Shown: positions 1 through 7,785, counted from the first letter of the stretch. The stretch: DNA of 10,197 nt from Ichthyophonus hoferi (GCA_002751075.1 NAOQ01000229.1:40808-51004); one strand, 5' to 3'. Program-made: numbers and translations. The notes: generated by a model from the letters alone, not told the origin.

Positions 1-61
1 AAAAAAAAAAAAAAACAGGTCGATTTGGTGATAACATACTAAATGTCTAGCACGGGTTAAT

Positions 62-280
62 TCATGATATTGGGCGTGGTTCTCTATGCTTTTGTATAAT
101 CTCATCAACGAAGACAGTTTTCTGATATTTTCCTTGCATTCTATAAACAGAATTGCTCTTCGTATAGGCAGTGTTTCCTTTGGTGAGATGGCGGTAAGTA
201 TATATTGATGGTGACTGGGAGAGTAAGGAGCTAACTACATGTGACCAGGGGTAAATATGAGGAAGTTTTGCACATCGCCC
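62..280 (-). CDS. Open frame without start, possible 3' exon
   Basis: Minus-strand frame of 72 sense codons ending in TGA at 64-62, with no early Met. A strong polypyrimidine acceptor (CTTACTCTCCCAG) lies inside it, and the part after that (SPSIYTYRHLTKGN through VFVDEIIQKHREP) looks protein-like. It lies downstream of, and on the same strand as, the ORF at 365-682, so the two could be exons of one gene. I could not fix a convincing junction between them. Confidence 0.22.
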   Translation of the reverse strand, partial: GRCAKLPHIYPWSHVVSSLLSQSPSIYTYRHLTKGNTAYTKSNSVYRMQGKYQKTVFVDEIIQKHREPRPIS

Positions 281-364
281 TTAACAGTGCCTTCAATATT
301 TTTTAACCAAATGTAATTGTGAGGTTATATGAGCATAAAGACTCTTATAATTGATGATAGAGTT

Positions 365-682
365 TCAGTCCCATAGCTGCATACCAAGCGAGCTGTTAGA
401 TAGCTTAGAGATCATAAAGGTGCAAGGCTTGACAGACTTGTGTTCGTTGGCCTGGCTGCACATACCCCTGGTATAGCCCCACCACTGCTTGGTAGTACAC
501 TGTATACTGTGTATCAGCTGTTCATCATGAGGGGGATAAGGAATTCCTTCCACTGCATTTCCTCTATATGTTTCCTTTTCTTTTTGCTTTATACTCTCCT
601 TACTATCTAGCTGTTCCTCTGCCAAGCTTCGCTGACTCTTATGTGCGATTACCTGCTGTCCTGTCCCTTGTAGACATATCAT
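365..682 (-). CDS. Unrecognised small ORF
   Basis: An ATG-started frame of 105 codons, hydrophilic with a Lys/Glu-rich first half (EEQLDSKESIKQKEKE) and a later Trp-Trp pair and Cys residues. No domain or signal peptide is seen. A GTATGT donor-like site lies inside it (after ACCAGGG), so it could be a first exon whose coding part is shorter. The base composition is richer in G+C than the DNA around it. It may be a chance frame. Confidence 0.25.
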   Translation of the reverse strand: MICLQGTGQQVIAHKSQRSLAEEQLDSKESIKQKEKETYRGNAVEGIPYPPHDEQLIHSIQCTTKQWWGYTRGMCSQANEHKSVKPCTFMISKLSNSSLGMQLWD

Positions 683-1014
683 TGGCCCATTTACTGCCTA
701 ATTGGCCTCTTTAATATAAAAAGTCAACTGATAGGGAGATTGATGAGAGCCTAGAAAATATTATTGGCTAGTATTGGCATTGGTTGCCGGAGACAGATTG
801 ATAGATAAAAAACAAGAAAGCATTCAATGCGAACCAATTAGACGAAACTTGTTATGTTATCTTAGTAAGACTGCCTGCCTAATCTCCAAAATATGGGATA
901 TGTTTTGCACTTAAACACGCGACAAAAAATTATGCATAGTGACAAGTTAGTTGTGTACCTAGATGAGCCCTTTTTTACATTAGGTTTCCCTTGAGAGTTT
1001 TTAATTACAGGACA
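683..1014. other. AT-rich spacer
   Basis: No coding frame, tRNA or clear repeat seen. Confidence 0.5.
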
Positions 1015-1176
1015 TTAAAGCAAAGAAATTAGTTGCACGTATGGCTGGCTATTCAAGCAAACTGTGTATGTGATATTGGGGGACAAAGACAGATGCACTT
1101 CTTCCTTACTGTGTACTTCTACCAGTACGTGTGGGGGACCGATACAGCCAAAGCAACTGCCTACTACCACAAGCAT
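1015..1176 (-). CDS. Possible short secreted-type ORF
   Basis: An ATG at 1176 opens 53 codons to TAA at 1017-1015. The N-terminus is hydrophobic (MLVVVGSCFGCIGPP), followed by a polar part with one N-glycosylation sequon (NIT). AATTAAAA follows the stop within about 20 nt on the same strand. The frame stays open upstream through the (TA)n tract, so it may be a terminal exon. A plus-strand frame (1033-1263) overlaps it, and the sequence alone does not settle which, if either, is used. Confidence 0.2.
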   Translation of the reverse strand: MLVVVGSCFGCIGPPHVLVEVHSKEEVHLSLSPNITYTVCLNSQPYVQLISLL

Positions 1177-1200
1177 GATGCGGTTGATTTCATTCTTAGT

Positions 1201-1228
1201 TATATATATATATATATATATATATATA
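1201..1228. repeat. (TA)14 microsatellite
   Basis: Fourteen uninterrupted TA units. Confidence 0.95.
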
Positions 1229-1573
1229 ACATAAGTATCTGTACAGCATACACTTATGTATAAACTAGTAAACAGTACATTATTAGCCTAATAATACGCA
1301 GGAATAGCATATATGCAACTATGATTATGGATGGTTGTCGCATATGTGTAATTTATTAATTTAAATCACTCAAAACAGTCTGAGTACACATTGTGTTCAC
1401 TCCATAGAGAAGAATTCAAATAGAAGTATACGGAACCCATTTTAGGATGCCATTCAAATATTATTATTTTGAATGCTTTCCAAATGTGTACTGAGGTAGC
1501 ACGTAGGATATTTACAAAAGCGCCTATTTGCTTGAATTATCTACCACCAACCCCTTACAGACCTATGACTGGG

Positions 1574-1597
1574 AAGGGACAGCCCAAGGGACAGCCC
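1574..1597. repeat. 12-bp tandem duplication
   Basis: AAGGGACAGCCC occurs twice in direct contact, in non-coding DNA beyond the presumed 3' UTR of the bHLH gene. Confidence 0.85.
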
Positions 1598-1704
1598 AAT
1601 TTGAACATCCTTAAAAAATGAGAACAAAAGCAAAATATTTAATTTAACATGTAAACCATTATAAAATTGATGGGAACCTAGCTGAAAAATCTAAATGGAG
1701 GAGT

Positions 1705-1710
1705 CTTATT
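1705..1710 (-). terminator. Possible variant poly(A) signal of the bHLH gene
   Basis: AATAAG on the minus strand lies about 190 nt after the TAA stop. It is a near match to AATAAA. No better signal is visible in the first 500 nt of the presumed 3' UTR, so the transcript end is uncertain. Confidence 0.2.
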
Positions 1711-1897
1711 GAAGGTTCTCTGTCTAAAAGGGTGTATATAAAACCCCAATATGGAGATCAAAGGCCCAGCCAATAGGCTAGGATCGCACCACCAAGGTAA
1801 CAGGATCAATCTGCAGTTACCATCATTACATCCAACCTCCTGTCTTTGAGAATATACATAAAAAATACATTTAAAGAAAACCACCCAACCCCGTCCA

Positions 1898-4800
1898 TTA
1901 CTGGTGAGAGACTGCAGTGGGCAGGGGTTGTGGGGCAATAATAGAAGGGTTCTCATATACATTTGTAGTACTGTTCTCCTCTGCATGGTAAAGGTCCAGG
2001 GCATGCTGCATTACTTTACGGGTATCTTCGACAACCTGGTTAAACTCCTGTAATACCATCCAGGTCAGTCTTACCAGTACTGTAGGCATACATAAAAACA
2101 AACTATCGTATACCATACCTATATAGATTATTCATGGCCTACCCTTTGGTAACTTATTGACATACAACTATCTTTGTGGCATGGAAGTAAGGTAAAGAAA
2201 ATTCATAAATTTCTCAATATAAATTAGTATAGGGCAATTACGGCACAGAATTGTGCTTGTATAAGCAGGATAGACTGAAGGCAAATGTGTACACGCATAC
2301 GCACAAGTATAGCTATACTCCAATCACAATCAAGATATAAATCCAGGCTAGAATATATGGTTGGACTGGATGGAGCCTAAATGAACCTACATTACTATCA
2401 TTGGCCTCAGCCTTGGCCAAGCTCTCCAGTAGCTGTCGGGATTGTGAATAAGATATAAGGTGGAAGTGCTTGCACACCGTCAGCAGCTGGCTGACCTCCC
2501 CGGCACTATCTAATATACATGTTATACTAGCTTCACAGGCCATTTTCTGTCCATCTTTACGTTGGACCACCACTAGACCATGCCAGGGCTGTTTCTTATC
2601 CAAGGCCGCATCAACCTTCTTGCATCGATTGAGCTGCAGGGCTGCATCAATTGTTAGGAACCAACCTGTCCCCATATAAAGCCAATTTACCACATAGTAG
2701 GGTTGTATACCGCCTACATCCCTGTCTATAACCCATAAGCCACCTTCCCGCCCAGCCTCTTGGGTCTACACAGACCCTCTCACCCCTTGTATCACATCCT
2801 AACCCTCTCATAAAATACATATTACTCCCAGGTCCTATATACTTACGGCATTTTGGACAGCCTACAACATCCAGAATGCGTCGGCCTACCACCTCCTCTC
2901 GGGAGTAGCCATACATAATCTCCCAGTTGTGGTCCACGTAAATGTATCGCAACTTGTCAGTGGCTAACTCTACCGTCACGATGTCAGCCAATTGTTTCTC
3001 GTGTTGAAACCGGGATCGTTCTCTGCATATCCAATCAAATTGTCAGAATTCGTAACCAACCACACCCTGATAGCAACCAATGGTCATGCAGATAACTCTT
3101 GTCCTAGGCCAATCAACTATGTTAGTCCAACCATCAGTCACATCCATGACATCCTCTCCACCAATATCACCCATTCCCACCCAAGATAACAAAACATACA
3201 AGTGTAGTTGGGCCAGCTCCTGCTTGAACATATCATTCTCACACTTCAAGCCCTGTGTGACTCGTCGCTGGTGGTTAACAAAGTCCTTTGTTTTCTGAAT
3301 CACCATTGCTTTGGAGGGCTTCTTCATGGCGGCCAGGGAGGGGACCATCATGACTAGTTCCTTGATAGAGGTCTTGAGCCTAGGGAGGACATGGGGAAAG
3401 GAACATTAGCACACGGTATAATCAGGGCCTAGGGCCAGGACAAGAAGATGGGGTATATATCACATAATGCACCAATCATAGGCCTGCTTGCAGGACACCT
3501 TCCGTCCATATATGGATAAAATAAAAATACAAGAAACTAATCACTACCGAATAAGATCAATAACCACACCAATAGAAGATGATGAAAGCAAAGATATAGT
3601 GGCGATAGTATATAGGCTATGCAGAGAAAGATGGTTGCGAATACCATTAGTACCACATCACATCTACTCACTTATCACGACTACGTTGTTCACTAGCCTT
3701 GTGGCTTTCGGCCTTCTCAGTCAGCTGTGAGCTCCCCATAGTAGGGCCGTTCTCCTCCGAATTCCCGTCCGACTCTGACGTGCCCATCGTCATAACATAG
3801 TCAATATTGTCCTGTGGGTGGTTTAAGGAGGTCGCCTTGATGGGGTTGTAAGAGAAGCCAGCCATGGGTATAGTGGGCTGGACGCCGAAGGTGCCTTGGA
3901 CCTGAGGTGGGTATGGGGTGGGGTGGACAAAGTGCTGGCTCATTGATCCTAATGAGGCCGGCCAAGGCTCTATGGGCTTGGCCATAGCTAGAGTGCCATT
4001 GCTTAGGATCAGATCCTTGTCACCATTAGTTATAACACTAGCGGAAGATGACGACTGGGGCGACATCTGAGAGCCATAGGTGGTAGACAGGGTCTGACCC
4101 AGAGCGGGGGTAGAGGGGTTAACCCCAGGGACAGTCATGACGTTGAAGAGAGTGGGTGGGCTGGTATGCATCATCTCCATCAGGTTACTGGGGCTGGTGT
4201 CCATACTGCTCAGCCCATCTTGGTCACTGGTAGTCTGCCCACTACCAGGCGAGGGGGTGGACAGAGGCAATATGGGTGTCGCCTGACTGGGGGACATAGC
4301 AGAGGCTTGTGTCTGCAAAGGATTATGAGGAGGAGGGAGGTAGACGGTAGGAAGTGCCATAGTGTTAAAGATGTTCTGGAGATGAGGATTAATAGGACTA
4401 GTGTCGGGGTTGGTGTTGTTACACATGGAGTCTATGATGTTGGTAAGCCCTGTGCCCATATTGGCCAAGAGGTCCTGGTTCACATTGGAGATGATCTGCG
4501 TCATACTCCGATCATCTTCCCCGGTGTCCGTATACAGTCCCTCCAGCATAGTCTCAGCAGCCAGGTTATTATCCATGTCCCAGTTCTGTAATCCCATGGG
4601 TAGATAAGCATAGTGTCCTACTACCTGCACGTACACTGACTACTATTACAGATAAATATTGCCACTCTTGCATAGCTAACCCTATCGTTCTCTATCCTGC
4701 CAGGGAATATCATGGACCCCTAGGGCCATAGGTGGACATACTATGAGAAGGCCTACTAGATGAAAGAGGGTGGCTGCCAGCTGGTTGAATGGCATAGAAA

Positions 4801-6211
4801 CTACGCCAAACAATTATCGTATGATATTGAGAAATGCTTAAAAATGTAGTCTACAGCGGCCGTAACCTAGCCTTTGTAGTGGTCAATCTTTAGACATTAT
4901 ATAGTAATCCAATCACTACTTGCGCGTCATCGTCTAGTGGATACCTAAGCCAACAACAACTAGTGGGGAGGTGCATGGTTCACACACCTCCGGTTGACTT
5001 AATTCTCCACCAGGCCTTCTAGACCTACTTATATCACATCACCCCCTAGACCTACCTACGCCCACACATACACTAGCCCATCAACAGGCTGTATCTAGCC
5101 TTTACTTACCATCCCCAGGTTCACAAGGGCCACAAAATCCTCTCCCCCAGATACTACTACGGTTTGCATTGGCGCTATATCATCTGCATTCAATAGCTCT
5201 ATTCCAAACTCCGTGAATAAACGTGCGAATCTGTTTGTAGCGCCCAAATAAAACTGGTGGCAAAGACTTGTAAGTGATATTTACCTATCTCATGGGGTGG
5301 GGGGGAGAGAGAATAATGCCAACCAGGTGGCCTAGACACTAGAAAGACTTTGTAAAAAAACAGTTATAAAAAAAAGCCAAACAATGAAATAAGACATCAG
5401 ATAGGGCACTTTGTGTTAGATTACAAATAAAAGCTAGAAAATCTTAAATTGTGCAGCTAAAAAAACCTTTAAAAGGAAAGCAAACTAGAGTCTGCAAGAA
5501 AATATACAAACATTTAAACTTGCAAATAAAAACTCAGAAAATCATTATGAGACATCAGACAGGAAAAATAACAATTAACAACGTATCATAAACACGTTCC
5601 GGTAAAAACCGTTTAACAAAATATATCATTGAAAATAAACGAGAACACACGTGTATACACATGACCCAAAAATAAATTCTCTGTGCCCCACAGATAAGAG
5701 GCAGAGCATAGATATAGAGATAAAGTACAAAACAGGGTCTCTATTATGGCAGAAAGATCATATTACTTTGTGTACTTCGTAACGAATTCTCTCTATGGAC
5801 CAATAGGCGTCAACGAGGAATGGTTGTGCCTGGGTTGAGTCCAATCGGCCATCATTCTTGTAAACAGTAACCCAGTATGGTGACATGCTTTGAATAAGGT
5901 AAACTAAATAGTTATAAGCTTATTAAATCGTACCACCACAACAAAAAAAAAATGCCGTGTGATCCTCAAATAATTCAGTAACAAAATACTAAAGGTTTTT
6001 TAAACCTTTGGTTATACGCAGTCTACAAAACGAAACGTTATATCAACATAAACACCTGATACCTAACTGGACAAACACACTTATAATATTCTCGTACCAT
6101 CCTAATCTATTTGTTATTGACTTATTCATAGTGGATGGACCCTTATAGCCTAATTCGGGCCGGCTTCCTACTGGCTACCCGCAATGCTTGCAACTTCATT
6201 TGCAACTTCAT
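1898..6211 (-). CDS. bHLH-PAS type transcription factor, eight-exon model
   Basis: Predicted nuclear DNA-binding regulator, probably dimeric. Exons on the minus strand: 6211-6172, 5903-5776, 5253-5110, 4624-3672, 3379-3200, 3022-2847, 2641-2391 and 2047-1898 (TAA at 1900-1898). They total 2022 nt, or 673 residues, with phases agreeing at every junction. Layout by residue: unknown module about 14-104; Pro/Ser/Thr/Met-rich region about 120-400; bHLH about 411-465; coiled-coil-like linker about 466-492; single PAS domain about 493-600; C-tail to 673. Donors include GTGAGT, GTATGT and GTAAGT. Branch-like motifs include GCTAATG, CTGAC and CTAAC close to the acceptors. The five 3' exons are firm. 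The first three are less certain because they could belong to another transcript, and the CDS could instead begin at ATG 4597 or 4576 (the latter has G at -3 and G at +4). A long N-terminus and one PAS domain fit fungal rather than animal bHLH-PAS proteins; that reading is inference. Confidence 0.72.
2391..3022 (-). other. Single PAS domain with a Cys-Pro pair
   Basis: The two exons 3022-2847 and 2641-2391 encode a PAS fold at residues about 493-600. Visible PAS hallmarks are LRYIYVDHNWEIMYGYS, then REEVVGRR, then PWHGLVVVQRKDG, then EASITCILDSAGEVSQLL. The joining intron (2846-2642, 205 nt) has a GTAAGT donor and a CTAAC branch motif 13 nt before the acceptor. The flavin-binding GxNCRFLQ motif of LOV domains is absent, so blue-light sensing through FMN is not supported. 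The spliced product reads GCPKCP followed by LQLNRC, giving Cys537, Cys540 and Cys547. PAS domains serve as sensors or dimer interfaces; no ligand can be assigned here. Confidence 0.8.
3200..3700 (-). other. bHLH DNA-binding domain split by an intron
   Basis: The basic region ends exon 4 (HKASEQRSRD) and helix 1 begins exon 5 (LKTSIKELV). The intron between them (3671-3380, 292 nt) splits a Lys codon as AA|G. Basic-region positions 5, 9 and 13 are His412, Glu416 and Arg420, the H-E-R set typical of class B bHLH proteins that bind CACGTG. The loop contains MKKPSK and helix 2 runs AMVIQKTKDFVNH. Helix 2 continues into a charged, heptad-like stretch with Leu at intervals (LKCENDMFKQEL, then LHLERSRF across the next junction), which resembles a leucine-zipper extension. 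Domain identity is clear from this residue pattern; the DNA target is inferred from family knowledge. Confidence 0.85.
3672..4624 (-). other. Pro/Ser/Thr/Met-rich probable activation region
   Basis: This exon supplies most of the N-terminal half of the protein. It starts with an acidic segment (EGLYTDTGEDD) and a hydrophobic helix-like run (QIISNVNQDLLANMG). It then becomes low-complexity, rich in Pro, Ser, Thr, Met, Gln and Asn, with many S/T-P sites (DTSPI, MSPSQ, STPSPG, DTSPS, HTSPPT, PSTPA, MSPQS, HPTPY). Such composition is typical of intrinsically disordered transactivation regions, and the S/T-P sites are possible proline-directed kinase targets. Both roles are inferred. The exon ends in AA|GTGAGT at 3672/3671. 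Confidence 0.7.
4585..4624 (-). other. Two in-frame candidate acceptors, 39 nt apart
   Basis: After the donor at 5109, only two phase-0 acceptors avoid the in-frame stops upstream: GTGCAG|GTA (exon from 4624) and TTACAG|AAC (exon from 4585). Use of the second would drop 13 residues (VVGHYAYLPMGLQ) and give a 660-residue product. The first matches CAG|G better, so I used it in the model. Confidence 0.4.
4967..4991. repeat. Hairpin inside intron 3
   Basis: GGAGGTG (4967-4973) pairs with CACCTCC (4985-4991) across an 11-nt loop. The sequence before it, including TCGTCTAGTGGATA, resembles a tRNA D-arm/A box, and the loop holds GGTTCA. A full cloverleaf does not form, so this is at most a worn tRNA-derived piece. 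Confidence 0.4.
5648..5653. promoter_or_regulatory. CACGTG E-box in intron 2
   Basis: This is a perfect CACGTG in an eight-base palindrome, ACACGTGT (5647-5654), and the only CACGTG I found in the window. It lies in intron 2 of the bHLH gene. The encoded H-E-R basic region belongs to the class expected to bind this motif, so self-regulation is possible but unproven. Confidence 0.35.
5991..6009. repeat. Perfect 8-bp inverted repeat in intron 1
   Basis: AAAGGTTT (5991-5998) and AAACCTTT (6002-6009) are separated by three T residues. It could form a short hairpin; no Rho-type or viral role is suggested in this setting. Confidence 0.6.
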
Positions 6212-6212
6212 T
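6189..6212 (-). repeat. 12-bp tandem duplication covering the start codon
   Basis: On the plus strand TGCAACTTCATT occurs twice in tandem. On the coding strand this gives two in-frame ATGs (6211 and 6199), each with AAA before it, encoding MKLQMKLQ. Confidence 0.7.
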
Positions 6213-6227
6213 TACAAAAGGTTATGT

Positions 6228-6277
6228 TAAAATGTTCCTTTTTGTGGCTTAGTATTTATAAACCACTTTTCAATTGG
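6228..6277 (-). promoter_or_regulatory. Core promoter: CCAAT and TATA boxes
   Basis: Read on the minus strand, CCAAT lies at 6277-6273 and TATAAATA at 6260-6253. A start site about 25-30 nt downstream would fall near 6228, leaving a short leader before the ATG at 6211, which has A at -3. The CCAAT box sits unusually close to the TATA box. Position and orientation agree with the eight-exon model. Confidence 0.5.
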
Positions 6278-6361
6278 TTAGTTTTAAACAATGGCCTTTG
6301 ACCCGAAATTAGGACAATTGAATTTATTTTGTTAAAACGTCATTCCTATCAGTGCCAGTGC

Positions 6362-6373
6362 TGACGTGTGACG
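6362..6373. promoter_or_regulatory. Doubled TGACG half-sites (bZIP/CRE-like)
   Basis: TGACGTGTGACG holds two direct TGACG half-sites spaced by two bases, about 100 nt upstream of the TATA box. TGACG is the half-site of CRE/ATF-type bZIP proteins. Function is inferred from sequence and position only. Confidence 0.3.
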
Positions 6374-6659
6374 GAACTGCAATTGGCTTCATGCTTTTAG
6401 ATAGTAAACATACCACTTATATGCTACCATTAGTACTCGGCTTGGACTCCACCAATAGGTGGTATCCCGATTTATTTGCAATCTAGGCGTGTTTTATAGT
6501 AGTTAGGTAATAGGTGATATTCTTCAAAAAAGAGAACCATTAATATTAAAGATTTTCATTTTCAACATTCTACTACTTCAATATAACTACGTGGTGTTTT
6601 AATGCCTAGCTTGTTTAATGCCAAATACCAGACTTAGCTAAACTAAATGAAAAATGCAA

Positions 6660-6681
6660 CTCTTCATGCGCTCTTCATGCG
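6660..6681. repeat. 11-bp tandem duplication
   Basis: CTCTTCATGCG occurs twice in direct contact. A partly complementary ATGAAGCG follows shortly after, giving weak hairpin potential. Confidence 0.8.
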
Positions 6682-7207
6682 CATATAGGCAATGAAGCGT
6701 ATTTAATGGTTGTTCCAGGGCGCCCTTGTTGAAAAACAGGAGCCGATATATTATCTACGTAGTCGCTACTAAGGTTTCATTTCTACCTAATGTAATAGAT
6801 AGTAGTTACATGTGTTGTTAGATAAAGAATAGCTAATTTCTAAATGACGAATCTATGACCATGTATCAACTTGGGAGGCACGATTTATCAAATTTAACTT
6901 TATTATTTAAATATTAATTACTACATGAAGTAGTACATAGGTTTATAATGAATTAGAAAGTATTCAATTTTCCGTGAGTGTTGTGATAGTTTGGTTAAGA
7001 TCCACCAATCTAGTTAACAGGTAACTTTTATTAAGGTATAGTTGATGAATGAGTATAGTGAAGCAGACAGGTTTGATTGGTTTTACGCTATATTGAACTA
7101 CGTCATCGAGATACAGATATTAAAGTAGAACTAGTTAGTATAATTTTAAGTAAATAATAATATACTCTCTGTTAAGAGTATTAGTTACACAATGCAGGAA
7201 GCTTCAT

Positions 7208-7785
7208 TTAAAAAACCTGTAGAAAATATAAAATTAAAGTTATTTTCATCGACAGCTTCAAAGAAATATCAATTATTAACTGTATTAGATGTATAAAATT
7301 TTCACCACCTGGACTCCGGTGACGTATGTATTGAGATTCGGGAGCCATTGGCTGAAGCCCTTGAAAACCGCCGAGATACAGATACCTCGGTATCCCGTAG
7401 TAATCACGCCATTGTGGCACAGGAATAGCACATGCCTTTGAACTTATCAAACTCTGCGTCAGTTCTATTGACTTGTGCACAGCTGTCGAGATCTCCAATT
7501 GTATAACTGGTAGTGGCTATTGTTGCTTGACCAGTGTAAGTGATAGGTGTTTGATCGGATCTGTCTTTAAGGCTCAGCCGTTGTGCTAGAGGTTTTATTG
7601 AGGGCCCATATACCAACTCTCTGGGTAACTGGCTGTAGTAATTATATCTCTGTTCTAATTTAGAAGGGATAGATGTTTTGATGCGTTTGAGTGCAAATAT
7701 GGAAATTGCACAATGAGATCGATTATTAAGTGGAGCTATGTCACTATGTAAATAAACACTTATTATTGCTATCCAGTGTTAGTAA
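7208..7785 (-). pseudogene. Possible fossil of a virus-type glycoprotein gene
   Basis: A protein-like minus-strand stretch with a composition unlike the AT-rich DNA around it. Part of it carries evenly spaced polar and aromatic residues, a possible glycosylation sequon (NRT) and a C-Y-S-C motif preceded by another Cys. This recalls the Cys-rich region of phlebovirus-Gc-like class II fusion glycoproteins, known from bunyavirus copies and from some LTR elements that took up such genes. The resemblance is short and may be chance. The copy is broken, with at least one or two breaks. No LTRs, polymerase or capsid parts are seen beside it. Age cannot be set beyond 'not recent'. Alternative: an exon of an unknown host gene. 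Confidence 0.25.

Larger units (their letters stand above)
1240..1897. other. Non-coding stretch and probable 3' UTR
   Basis: The part next to 1897 is the likely 3' UTR of the bHLH gene. A minus-strand frame running through 1678-2004 overlaps the real last exon in another phase and looks like chance. The rest is AT-rich with nothing recognisable beyond the 12-bp duplication. Confidence 0.45.
5110..6211 (-). other. Three 5' exons encoding an unrecognised N-terminal module
   Basis: Exon 1 (6211-6172) is tiny and starts MKLQMKLQALR. Exon 2 (5903-5776) includes SPYWVTVYKNDGRLDS and FLVDAYWSIERIRYE. Exon 3 (5253-5110) includes FYLGATNRFARLFTEFG and QTVVVSGGEDFVALVNLG, ending at an exact ATG|GTAAGT donor. 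Phases fit (1, 0, 0). Joined, exons 2 and 3 give a compact, aromatic-rich stretch of about 90 residues that looks globular, unlike the disordered region after it. I do not recognise the family. Exon 2 may instead end at 5767 (AAA|GTAATA), adding three residues. Exon 1 is the weakest call. The exons may form a separate short gene, but I see no poly(A) signal or stop suited to that before the bHLH exon. Confidence 0.55.
6282..7207. other. Upstream intergenic region
   Basis: AT-rich DNA upstream of the bHLH gene. It holds the TGACG pair, several CCAAT/ATTGG motifs (for example near 6382 and 6452) and an 11-bp tandem repeat. A 27-codon plus-strand ATG frame near 7047 and a 33-codon minus-strand frame near 6670-6770 are too short to call. 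Confidence 0.4.

Noticed and set aside
1-15. Poly(A) run as the tail of a retroposed copy
   Set aside because: It is at the window edge, so the body of any element would lie outside; no target-site duplication can be seen.
1678-2004. Minus-strand 108-codon frame
   Set aside because: It overlaps the last bHLH-PAS exon in another phase and continues into the 3' UTR; no protein-like features.
2523-3022. LOV-type flavin photoreceptor reading of the PAS domain
   Set aside because: The photoactive GxNCRFLQ motif is absent; the nearby Cys residues are in a CPKCP context instead.
3488-3730. Plus-strand 80-codon frame
   Set aside because: Mostly covers the intron 3671-3380 of the minus-strand gene and the end of exon 4; no supporting domain or splice evidence.
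4166-4607. Long plus-strand open frames opposite the bHLH gene's large exon
   Set aside because: They are shadows of the minus-strand coding exon, which has the convincing domain continuity and splice sites.
4929-4997. tRNA gene on the plus strand (GTCATCG...GTTGAC with A-box-like TCGTCTAGTGGATA and GGTTCA)
   Set aside because: The acceptor stem has mismatches, the T arm does not pair with a 7-nt loop, and no anticodon arm forms. At most a worn tRNA-like sequence inside an intron.
5755-5840. Plus-strand ATG frame (MAERSYYFVYFVTN...) opposite exon 2
   Set aside because: Only about 30 codons; the minus-strand reading here has in-phase splice partners and is more protein-like.
6670-6770. Short minus-strand frame (DYVDNISAPVFQQG...) as a transposon or gene exon
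   Set aside because: Only 33 codons, no start and no recognised motif.
7047-7130. 27-codon plus-strand ATG frame
   Set aside because: Too short and in AT-rich spacer; no promoter or homology signal.
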